A stretch of 6,785 bases of DNA, taken from assembly GCA_018668095.1 (NCBI GenBank), contig JABIQF010000145.1, positions 1-6,785 on the forward strand, given 5' to 3'. A model generated the notes under the pieces. That model was given only the letters and a program-made list of their open reading frames with translations, was not told where the DNA came from and did not search any database. Shown in pieces: positions 1 to 5,495 of the stretch (positions are counted from its first letter, which is position 1; each line of letters opens with the position of its first letter). A program made the position numbers and the translations under genes. The DNA is from Cellvibrionales bacterium. Its GTDB lineage: Bacteria; Pseudomonadota; Gammaproteobacteria; Pseudomonadales; UBA7434.

Positions 1-58
1 GCGGCAGAATAATCGTGCCAAAAAGCGCTAGTGATTACCCTATAATAAGTCAAAAAGA

Positions 59-919
59 CTAATCAAAAATAACCGTTTTATTGCCATCAACAATTACCCT
101 ATCTTCAAGATGATAACGCAGCCCTTGCGCCAATACTCGCGCCTCGACATCCTTACCCAAGCGAACCATATCATCCCTATCATGCTTATGACCCACACGT
201 GCAACATCCTGCTCCAAAATAGGCCCCTCATCCAGATCATCAGTCACATAATGACAAGTCGCACCAATCAACTTAACGCCGCGCTCAAAGGCCTTCTGAT
301 AAGGATCAGCACCAATAAAGGAAGGTAAAAAACTATGATGAATATTAATAAGCTGATGCGGATAACGCTCACACATAGCCGGCGGAATAATCTGCATATA
401 ACGCGCCAGAACAATAGTGTCAGATTCATAACGCTGGATTAACGCATCAATCTCAGCAAAACCCTTCGCTTTCGCCTCGGCATCCTTAGGCATAGGCACA
501 TAATGAAATGGAATATCATGCCACTCAACCATACTGCGTAAATTCTCATGATTAGAAATCACACAAGTAACATCACACAGTAAATCACCACTGCGCCAGC
601 GATGGAGTAAATCAGCAAGACAATGCGACGCATGACTAGCGAGCAGAGCAACACGACGCGGCTGCTTTGAATCTCGCATATACCAAGTCATATTGTGTGC
701 ATCAGCAATCGGTTGAAAAGCGTCCTTAAAAGCCTCTAAGCTCACCGATAAAGAATCAGCGCTTATCTCGTTTCGCATAAAAAACTGCTTAGTCACATTA
801 TCAGTATGATAGTTAGCTTCTAACAGCGAGCCGCCATGTTCGGCCACAAAGGCACTCACTTTGGCGACAATACCTACCTGATCGGGACAGGCAATAACTA
901 AACGGTAACTATGTTCCAC
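59..919 (-). CDS. purU: Formyltetrahydrofolate deformylase PurU
   Basis: Cytosolic enzyme that hydrolyses 10-formyl-tetrahydrofolate to formate and tetrahydrofolate; in E. coli it balances the one-carbon pool and supplies formate to PurT. The 286 residues match the usual family length. An N-terminal ACT domain (about residues 6-85) includes ACPDQVGIVAKVSAF at 10-24. A formyltransferase-fold domain (about 88-286) has LARYMQIIPP (171-180), NIHHSFLPSF (192-201) and DDLDEGPIL (227-235). N192, H194 and D230 occupy the Asn/His/Asp catalytic positions known from PurN and PurU. The start is GTG, supported by GAGG at 928-931, eight bases upstream; no ATG competes. The stop is TAG. It lies 97 bp downstream of rlmL with no visible terminator between, so read-through is possible, although a GATAAT hexamer at 947-952 could be a weak -10 of its own. 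Identification is secure. Confidence 0.96.
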   Translation of the reverse strand: MEHSYRLVIACPDQVGIVAKVSAFVAEHGGSLLEANYHTDNVTKQFFMRNEISADSLSVSLEAFKDAFQPIADAHNMTWYMRDSKQPRRVALLASHASHCLADLLHRWRSGDLLCDVTCVISNHENLRSMVEWHDIPFHYVPMPKDAEAKAKGFAEIDALIQRYESDTIVLARYMQIIPPAMCERYPHQLINIHHSFLPSFIGADPYQKAFERGVKLIGATCHYVTDDLDEGPILEQDVARVGHKHDRDDMVRLGKDVEARVLAQGLRYHLEDRVIVDGNKTVIFD

Positions 920-1016
920 TGACTGAACCTCTTTTTATACTCAATAATTATCATGGCTAGCGAATCTTATTAACGCCTAATAACAACCACCTATAGTTAG
1001 ACATTAGCCTATTTCT

Positions 1017-3485
1017 TTAACGATGGCGAATTAGCCAGCATTTATGCGCCGGTCTACCTCGCTCAAAATCTGGCCCCAAAGTCTCTCGGGTAATCTCTTT
1101 TGCATCGAAGCTTTCACTCACATCAGCATCTAACGAGAAACCTCGTTTGTTAGTCGAAAAGTATAAGCTGCCTTCTTCTGCCAATCGCGCCATAGTTAAA
1201 GTAATTAACTCTCCATGGTCACGACTAATATCTAAGGTATGGTCCATTTTCTTTGAATTTGAAAAACTCGGCGGATCAAGCAAAATACAATCAAACATAT
1301 CATGACTATGACGCAGCCATTCGGTGCAATCAGCTCGCACTAGCTGATGAGACTCTAGATCAATATTATTGAGCTCAAAGTTGTGCCGCGACCAATTAAG
1401 ATAACTGTTAGACATATCGACGCTAATGCTACTCGCCGCCCCCGCCTTCGCCGCATAAACAGTCGCGGATGAAGTATAACTATATAGGTTAAGAAAACGC
1501 TTAGCCTTTACTTCGCTAGCAATACGCTGACGAACATGTCTATGATCTAAAAATATACCGGTATCTAAATAACGCTGCAGGTTAACTTTAAACTTATGAC
1601 CCTGCTCTTTAACCACCATATCAAAGGCTTCACCTTCTTGCTTTTGATACTGCTTAGCGCCCCGCTGCCGCTCTCTACGTTTAACGTAAATACGCTCTAA
1701 AGGAATCTCAAAGACGCAAGAAACGGCTGCTATGGCATCTTTTACACGCTTATGTGCCATGCCAGGATCAATCGTTGCTGGCGGCGCATATTCTTGTACA
1801 TGAACGTATAGACCATTTTCAGTAATCGGAATTCTTGGTGACAATGGCATAGGCACATTTTTATAAGGGCTGGCACCACGATTCGGCGGAACAAACTTCG
1901 CCGCCCGTTTAGGCGCCGGTGCTTTATCCTGCTTTTTAGCTTGCTGCTGAAATCGACGCGCCGATGCATAGGGATTGTTGTCATCAAGCGGCTCTTCAGT
2001 GGCATCATCATGAGCAGCACTTTCATAAGAACTAGTATCAAAAGCGGCATTCTCAAAACTGCTCACATCTTCGCCTTCACCAGCAACCCGCTCAACGGCG
2101 GTATAGCAATCAATCGCTACCGCATACTCGGGTAAATCGGCATCGTATAAGCGATAACAAATATCCTCATTTGTCTTTAGCCATTTACGTAAACGCTTTT
2201 GATTTTTGCGTAAACGGTTAGCCAGCATTTGAGCATTTTCATTCAAGCTATCGAATGTGAGAATCTTTTTTCCACGACCTGATTGATCTTCGACAATGCT
2301 GGCGGCATTGACTCTATAACGCTGCACCTGACACTCAATGCTACCGTTATATAATCGGTTTTGACGCCAGCTGCGTAAACCTGTTTGCCAACCTAAATCT
2401 AAGTTGCCAGTAAATACCGTAGCCTGCCAATCCATACAACTACGCTTCAACATATCGCCGAGCTGACGATAAACCGGCATAAGAGCTTCGACTTCACCCA
2501 AGCGCTCACCATAAGGTGGATTCACTACAAGCAAACCTTTAGGCAATGATTCATCTAACACTAAATTAGCAATATCGCATTGCTTTAACTCAATCCATTC
2601 ATCCAAGCCAGCTATGGCGACGTTATCTTGCGCCAAGGCCAAATTGCGCGGGTTAATATCGTAGCCCTGTATTTTGCACTGACGCTTTTCAAGAGAATCA
2701 CTAACAGCCTGTTCTTGTTGCGTTAGTGCCGCCTGCCATAAATCATGATTAAAAGTAATTAACTGCGTTAACGTCCATAAACCGTTACCCACTAAACCGC
2801 GAGTTCGCAAAAATGTCGGCGGAATATTGGCCGCCATTAATGCGGCTTCAATGACTAAAGTGCCTGAGCCACACATAGGATCAACAAAGCTGCCGCCTTC
2901 GCTAGCAATAGCTGGCCAATCACTTTGCTTTAAAATAGCTGCTGCTAAGTTTTCTTTTAACGGGGCTGCTCCACCGCTGCTGCGATAACCACGCTTATGG
3001 AGACTCTCACCCACTAAATCTAAGCCAATAGAAAAACGGCCGTTAAACAAACGGGCATAAACTAAGACATCAGGTTTTTCATCATCAATCGTTAAACGCG
3101 TATGACCGGCATTCACAAAATGATCATTAATCGCATCTTTAATGCGTAGCGCACCAAAGCGTGAATCACGAATAAAGGACGAGGTGCCATTAAAATCAAT
3201 TAACAAGGTTTTATCGGGAGAAAAGTAATCACCCCAAGGTAAGCCAAACGCGGTTTGATACAAAGACTCATCAGAATCAACACGCGTACGCGCCAACAAT
3301 AAAAGCACGCGGTTGGCTAAGCGAGACCACAAACAAATGCGATAAGCCGTTGCAAGATCGGCACTAAAGTAACAACCAGCTACCGACTCTTGAACACCCT
3401 CAGCCTTTAACTCAGTTAACTCTAAGGCAAGCACATGCTCCAAACCCTTAGGGCATGTCGCCATATAATTTTCGTTAGCTACCAT
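1017..3485 (-). CDS. rlmL: Bifunctional 23S rRNA methyltransferase RlmKL (m2G2445 / m7G2069)
   Basis: Fused SAM-dependent rRNA methyltransferase. In E. coli the N-terminal half makes m2G2445 and the C-terminal half m7G2069 of 23S rRNA. A THUMP RNA-binding region covers about residues 45-160. The first Rossmann domain has SAM motif VDPMCGSGTLVIEAA (201-215) and catalytic NPPYGERLG (322-330). The second has FLNLYSYTSSATVYAAKAGA (664-683), SVDMSNSYL (688-696) and LDPPSFSNSKKM (736-747). It starts at ATG with an AAGAGA-type ribosome site upstream and ends with TAA. At 822 residues it is about 120 longer than E. coli RlmL (702, from memory). Most of the excess is a low-complexity stretch at about 466-560, between DLPEYAVAID (450-459) and VHVQEYAPP (561-569), segments that are nearly contiguous in E. 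coli. It lies 89 bp downstream of pyrD and is probably in the same transcript. Confidence 0.96.
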   Translation of the reverse strand: MVANENYMATCPKGLEHVLALELTELKAEGVQESVAGCYFSADLATAYRICLWSRLANRVLLLLARTRVDSDESLYQTAFGLPWGDYFSPDKTLLIDFNGTSSFIRDSRFGALRIKDAINDHFVNAGHTRLTIDDEKPDVLVYARLFNGRFSIGLDLVGESLHKRGYRSSGGAAPLKENLAAAILKQSDWPAIASEGGSFVDPMCGSGTLVIEAALMAANIPPTFLRTRGLVGNGLWTLTQLITFNHDLWQAALTQQEQAVSDSLEKRQCKIQGYDINPRNLALAQDNVAIAGLDEWIELKQCDIANLVLDESLPKGLLVVNPPYGERLGEVEALMPVYRQLGDMLKRSCMDWQATVFTGNLDLGWQTGLRSWRQNRLYNGSIECQVQRYRVNAASIVEDQSGRGKKILTFDSLNENAQMLANRLRKNQKRLRKWLKTNEDICYRLYDADLPEYAVAIDCYTAVERVAGEGEDVSSFENAAFDTSSYESAAHDDATEEPLDDNNPYASARRFQQQAKKQDKAPAPKRAAKFVPPNRGASPYKNVPMPLSPRIPITENGLYVHVQEYAPPATIDPGMAHKRVKDAIAAVSCVFEIPLERIYVKRRERQRGAKQYQKQEGEAFDMVVKEQGHKFKVNLQRYLDTGIFLDHRHVRQRIASEVKAKRFLNLYSYTSSATVYAAKAGAASSISVDMSNSYLNWSRHNFELNNIDLESHQLVRADCTEWLRHSHDMFDCILLDPPSFSNSKKMDHTLDISRDHGELITLTMARLAEEGSLYFSTNKRGFSLDADVSESFDAKEITRETLGPDFERGRPAHKCWLIRHR
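1806..2090 (-). other. Low-complexity linker insertion inside RlmL (residues about 466-560)
   Basis: The encoded stretch joins the two methyltransferase halves. It begins acidic and Ser/Asp/Glu-rich (466-503), including an imperfect decapeptide repeat, SSFENAAFDT then SSYESAAHDD (475-494). It then turns basic and Gln/Lys/Ala/Pro-rich (510-555). No domain or membrane segment is recognisable, so a disordered linker is inferred. The reading frame is intact and both catalytic domains are preserved, so this is an insertion and not decay. The boundaries come from comparison with the E. coli sequence as I remember it and are good to a few residues. Confidence 0.75.
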
Positions 3486-3523
3486 TATTTTCTCTTTAAA
3501 AACCTGTTGTTATGCTATGGCTA

Positions 3524-3573
3524 TAGCACTGCTACAGTGCTACTACAGTGCTGCTAAGTGCTACTACAGCACG
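3524..3573. repeat. Imperfect tandem repeats and hairpins between pyrD and rlmL
   Basis: Four degenerate head-to-tail units based on GCTACTACAGT: 3531-3538 (GCTACAGT), 3539-3549 (GCTACTACAGT), 3550-3559 (GCTGCTAAGT) and 3560-3570 (GCTACTACAGC). They fold as TAGCACTG-CTA-CAGTGCTA (3524-3542, 8-bp perfect stem) and GTGCT-ACTAC-AGCAC (3559-3573). No T-tract follows on either strand, so this does not look like an intrinsic terminator. In the minus-strand transcript it would form tandem hairpins just after the pyrD stop codon, possibly an mRNA processing or stability element. Confidence 0.7.
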
Positions 3574-3574
3574 G

Positions 3575-4663
3575 CTATGTTTGTTGTGCATCACGTATGG
3601 CGAGAGCCGATTGACGAATCAGCGACGGCCCCTGATAAATCAAACCGCTGTATAGCTGAACTAAATCAGCGCCGGCTGCTATTTTTTCGACAGCCTGCGC
3701 GGGTGAGTTAATACCGCCTACTCCGACAATCACCATGTCATTAGCAGATGCATGACTCGACCCACTATGCGACCCGTTGCGAATAGGTGACCCGCTGCGA
3801 AAGTGCTGCGATAAGGTTGAAACAATTTCCGTCGACTTTTCAAATAAAACGCTACCGCTCAGACCACCAGCCTCATCACAGTGATCACTGCCTTTCACCG
3901 AGGTCTTATCAATGGTTGTATTAGTAGCGATAATGCCATCTATGCCGTTGGCATGAAGTTGATCGGCCACAGAAAGTAAATCATCACGGGCCATATCTGG
4001 GGCAATTTTAACTAACAGCGGCGTTAAGCGGCCTGATTGATCAGCTAATTCCGATCGTTTATCGACAATGGCGACCAATAGCTTTTGCAACTCATCGCCA
4101 AACTGAAGATCACGTAAGCCCGGTGTATTCGGCGACGATAAATTGATAGTGACATAGTCGGCTAAGTGCGCCACCTGAGTCAGACACTGGGTATAGTCAC
4201 TGGCAGCTTGTTCAGCCGAGGTAATCTTGTTCTTACCTATATTGATACCCAACGGAACGGATAAGCCCGATTGACGAAGCGCAGTAACACGCTGGGTTAA
4301 AGCGTCTAGCCCCTGATTATTAAACCCCATACGGTTAATAATGGCCTCATGCTCAGCCAAACGAAACATACGCGGCTTATCATTACCCGGCTGAGCCTTA
4401 GGCGTAACCGTACCAACTTCAATAAAACCAAAGCCCAGCGCAGCCATGCCTTTAACACAGGCCGCATTTTTATCTAAACCAGCCGCTAGACCCACCCTAT
4501 TAGTAAAACGGCAGCCTAATAATTCGACAGGATCTTCAACCGGCGCCGGCAACAAACGCTTGGCTAAGCCGCTATTTCCTGCCGCACCCAGCAGACTTAA
4601 GGTCAAATCATGGGCAACTTCAGGGTTAATAGAAAAAAGTAATGGCCTTATTTGTTTGTACAT
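3575..4663 (-). CDS. pyrD: Dihydroorotate dehydrogenase (quinone), class 2 PyrD
   Basis: FMN enzyme of de novo pyrimidine synthesis. It oxidises dihydroorotate to orotate and passes electrons to the quinone pool at the inner membrane. The class 2 N-terminal membrane-associating helices are present (residues 1-25). Key motifs are AAGLDKN (60-66), NRMGFNN (110-116), NLSSPNTPGLR (174-184, with S177 aligning to the class 2 catalytic serine), VKIAPD (218-223), ATNTT (246-250), GGLSG (266-270), and the FMN-phosphate motifs GVGGI (314-318) and LYSGLIYQGP (337-346). At 362 residues it exceeds E. coli PyrD (336). The excess lies mainly at 288-305, a Gly/Ser-rich repeated insertion just before the VIVGVGG strand. 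The start is ATG with only a weak ribosome site; the stop is TAG. It heads the pyrD-rlmL-purU minus-strand series. Confidence 0.97.
   Translation of the reverse strand: MYKQIRPLLFSINPEVAHDLTLSLLGAAGNSGLAKRLLPAPVEDPVELLGCRFTNRVGLAAGLDKNAACVKGMAALGFGFIEVGTVTPKAQPGNDKPRMFRLAEHEAIINRMGFNNQGLDALTQRVTALRQSGLSVPLGINIGKNKITSAEQAASDYTQCLTQVAHLADYVTINLSSPNTPGLRDLQFGDELQKLLVAIVDKRSELADQSGRLTPLLVKIAPDMARDDLLSVADQLHANGIDGIIATNTTIDKTSVKGSDHCDEAGGLSGSVLFEKSTEIVSTLSQHFRSGSPIRNGSHSGSSHASANDMVIVGVGGINSPAQAVEKIAAGADLVQLYSGLIYQGPSLIRQSALAIRDAQQT
3749..3802 (-). repeat. In-frame tandem repeat insertion in pyrD
   Basis: Codons 288-305 read as hexapeptide-like units FRSGSP, IRNGSH and SGSSH. The DNA shows the same origin. 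GACCCGCTGCGAA (3789-3801) and GACCCGTTGCGAA (3771-3783) differ at one base and lie 18 bp apart; a third, degenerate GACCC copy begins at 3759. The insertion sits in the loop before the beta strand that ends in the FMN-phosphate-binding GVGG. The frame is maintained, so the enzyme is expected to be functional with a longer surface loop. Confidence 0.8.
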
Positions 4664-4895
4664 CGTTCTCGCGCTTAGTAATAGTTAAAAGAATGAGCCT
4701 GTTTATGCGATAAACCGCGGTCGCTAGCTTAACACGACTCAACCACGGCAGCAGACACCAACTCTGTTAATAAGGCAGACGAGACTAAGGATGGATGTGA
4801 GTTGAACCGATGCAGGCATGAATCGATGGATGCCAGCTCGATAGCTAAACATTTGCATCAATATTGGAGCAATAAGCATATGACCTGCAATCAAA
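4664..4895. other. pyrD upstream leader, no gene seen
   Basis: This stretch must hold any promoter used by pyrD alone, because a terminator lies just beyond it at 4920-4944. No convincing -35/-10 pair stands out. The main structure is a dyad, GTTTAT-GCG-ATAAAC, at 4701-4715 (40-50 bp upstream of the start codon), followed by the ACCGCGGT palindrome. No small ORF here has a ribosome site or a recognisable product. Confidence 0.5.
4701..4715. promoter_or_regulatory. Dyad symmetry upstream of pyrD (possible operator or leader hairpin)
   Basis: A perfect 6-bp inverted repeat, GTTTAT / ATAAAC, with a 3-bp centre. It does not match the PurR operator consensus (ACGCAAACGTTTGCGT), which controls pyrD in E. 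coli. It may be an operator for another regulator, a small leader hairpin, or chance. The factor is unknown. Confidence 0.3.
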
Positions 4896-4925
4896 TCAGG
4901 GGATAAAAAATCAGGGCATAAAAAA
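4896..4925. repeat. 15-bp tandem duplication past the terminator
   Basis: TCAGGGGATAAAAAA (4896-4910) is followed directly by TCAGGGCATAAAAAA (4911-4925), one mismatch in 15. On the minus strand this doubles the T-rich stretch after the terminator hairpin. It looks like a slippage duplication. Confidence 0.75.
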
Positions 4926-4944
4926 AGCCCCGCAAATGCGAGGC
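4920..4944 (-). terminator. Rho-independent terminator (minus strand)
   Basis: Read on the minus strand: a stem GCCTCGC / GCGGGGC (7 bp, one G-T pair) with loop ATTT, followed at once by seven T residues. The plus strand has no T-tract after the stem, so direction is clear. No long gene lies upstream of it on this strand. It therefore implies a short transcript starting within 4945-5495, for which the Pho box at 5096-5113 is the obvious promoter. Confidence 0.85.
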
Positions 4945-5049
4945 CTAAATGCTTAACAAGTAAGCGAGGAGATAGAAAATAAAACAAAAAGACTTTAAAT
5001 GACTTGATTGAGATAAATACATGTGTAAATAGCTATTTGTTAAATACAT
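4945..5049 (-). CDS. Possible 34-residue hydrophobic small protein
   Basis: ATG to TAG, 34 codons, ending on the base next to the terminator stem. The N-terminal half is polar (MYLTNSYLHM, then YLSQSSHLK), and residues 20-34 (SFCFIFYLLAYLLSI) are hydrophobic enough for a single short membrane segment. Against it: no Shine-Dalgarno sequence precedes the ATG, the start codon lies in the loop of the predicted 5' hairpin, and an AT-rich strand readily yields hydrophobic codons. For it: it fits almost exactly between the inferred transcript start and the terminator. An internal ATG at codon 10 would give 25 residues. No homologue is recognised. Confidence 0.25.
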   Translation of the reverse strand: MYLTNSYLHMYLSQSSHLKSFCFIFYLLAYLLSI

Positions 5050-5058
5050 TAAATAGCT
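5031..5058 (-). other. 5' hairpin of the predicted Pho-regulated RNA
   Basis: On the minus strand, AGCTATTT (5058-5051) pairs perfectly with AAATAGCT (5038-5031), leaving a 12-nt loop that contains the ATG of the 34-codon ORF. A competing palindrome, AAATAGCTATTT, sits at 5027-5038, so two alternative pairings exist. The stem is AU-rich and only moderately stable. Confidence 0.4.
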
Positions 5059-5079
5059 GAATAGCAATCAATTAACATC

Positions 5080-5113
5080 AGTTTAACGCTTCAACATGAC
5101 AGTTTAATGACAG
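5080..5113 (-). promoter_or_regulatory. Pho box (PhoB-binding site) with candidate -10
   Basis: The minus strand at 5113-5096 reads CTGTCATTAAACTGTCAT: two exact CTGTCAT repeats separated by a 4-bp AT linker (11-bp period), which is the PhoB operator consensus. TAAACT (5085-5080, 4/6 to TATAAT) follows after 10 bp, the same spacing as I recall for E. coli phoA, where the Pho box replaces the -35. Weaker GTTAA-containing 10-11 bp units flank it on both sides, which may allow further PhoB binding. Orientation points to the terminator at 4920-4944. The plus-strand gene at 5496 is about 380 bp away in the unfavourable direction. Confidence 0.8.
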
Positions 5114-5150
5114 CTTAACGACGACTTAGATTTGAAGCATCTAACGATTT

Positions 5151-5193
5151 AGTCTATTCACGACAATTAATCTATTTATCTGAATCTATTTAT
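5151..5193. repeat. 11-bp direct repeats upstream of the Pho box
   Basis: AATCTATTTAT occurs at 5169-5179 and again at 5183-5193, separated by CTG (14-bp period). A degenerate copy, AGTCTATTCA, lies at 5151-5160. Regular short direct repeats next to a promoter can be transcription-factor sites, but the AT-rich content allows simple slippage as well. Confidence 0.5.
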
Positions 5194-5294
5194 ACCAAGC
5201 AAGCGAGATTGGCATTCAACGCTGCTCTGTGTCGCGAACCGTCAACATGACTCATATAAAAATTAATGCCTGTTTACTTGGTCTTATATTTATA
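5187..5294. repeat. Imperfect inverted-repeat element (MITE-like or structured)
   Basis: Left arm 5194-5216 (ACCAAGCAAGC, 6-bp bulge, GGCATT) pairs with right arm 5265-5282 (AATGCC, T, GTTTACTTGGT). The outer 11 bp match at 9 positions and the inner 6 bp match fully, around a 48-bp centre. The octamer TATTTATA occurs on both sides (5187-5194 and 5287-5294) and could be a target-site duplication, though the right copy is 4 bp off the arm end. No transposase is encoded. A non-autonomous repeat or a structured regulatory element is possible. Confidence 0.4.
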
Positions 5295-5451
5295 TAAAAA
5301 GTTCAGAAAAAAGCCTCATTACTTTTATCACTGGTTTACAATAAGCCTCAACGAGCTACCTACTAATTATCTATACATTGCTGTGCCGCTTTTTTGTCAC
5401 TTTTGTGTATAGTGGCATTGAGATTTCACTTTTTACTGAACGCAAAACCTT

Positions 5452-5457
5452 TATAAT
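5452..5457 (+). promoter_or_regulatory. Candidate -10 for the methyltransferase gene
   Basis: A perfect TATAAT lies about 39 bp upstream of the ATG at 5496, giving a predicted 5' leader of about 33 nt. No good -35 stands at 16-18 bp (the hexamer there is CTTTTT), so the promoter may be weak or activator-dependent. A second TATAGT at 5408-5413 also lacks a properly spaced -35. Confidence 0.45.
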
Positions 5458-5495
5458 TCCAATAATAAGCAACTCATTAACAGAAGAATCGATAC

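Larger units (their letters stand above)
4920..5073 (-). ncRNA. Predicted Pho-regulated small transcript (sRNA or small mRNA)
   Basis: Inferred transcript of about 150 nt between a Pho-box promoter and an intrinsic terminator. The start, about 5073, is estimated as 7 nt after TAAACT at 5080-5085. The predicted RNA opens with a hairpin, AGCTATTT / AAATAGCT (5051-5058 with 5031-5038, 12-nt loop), continues through an AT-rich single-stranded region, and ends in the GC-rich terminator hairpin. It could act as a base-pairing sRNA. It also contains a 34-codon ORF, so a peptide-coding mRNA is the alternative. No known RNA family is recognised. The boundaries are sequence-supported; transcription itself is inferred. 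Confidence 0.5.

Noticed and set aside
9..25. Sigma-54-like sequence on the minus strand (TTGGCACGATTATTCTGC)
   Set aside because: GG and GC are separated by 12 bp rather than the required 10, and no gene start follows in the window.
48..60. AGTC-AAAAA-GACT dyad at the purU stop codon as a terminator
   Set aside because: The stem is only 4 bp and no T-tract follows on the minus strand.
967..983. TTATTA / TAATAA dyad in the rlmL-purU gap as an operator or terminator
   Set aside because: It is a 6-bp all-AT stem without a T-tract, expected by chance in AT-rich DNA.
1742..2135. Antisense or alternative-frame open frames within the RlmL linker region
   Set aside because: They are shadows of the low-complexity rlmL coding sequence with no start signals or family match.
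3517..3711. 64-codon plus-strand frame over the pyrD-rlmL repeats
   Set aside because: It overlaps the 3' end of pyrD in antisense; its N-terminal CYYSAAKCYYS-like repeats come only from the DNA repeats, and there is no ribosome site.
4739..4987. 82-codon minus-strand open frame upstream of pyrD
   Set aside because: It begins with TTG, lacks a ribosome site, runs straight through the strong terminator hairpin and the 15-bp duplication, and its product resembles no family.
5126..5144. TTAGAT / ATCTAA hairpin upstream of the Pho box
   Set aside because: It is a short AT-rich stem with a 7-nt loop, outside the inferred transcript and without a T-tract.
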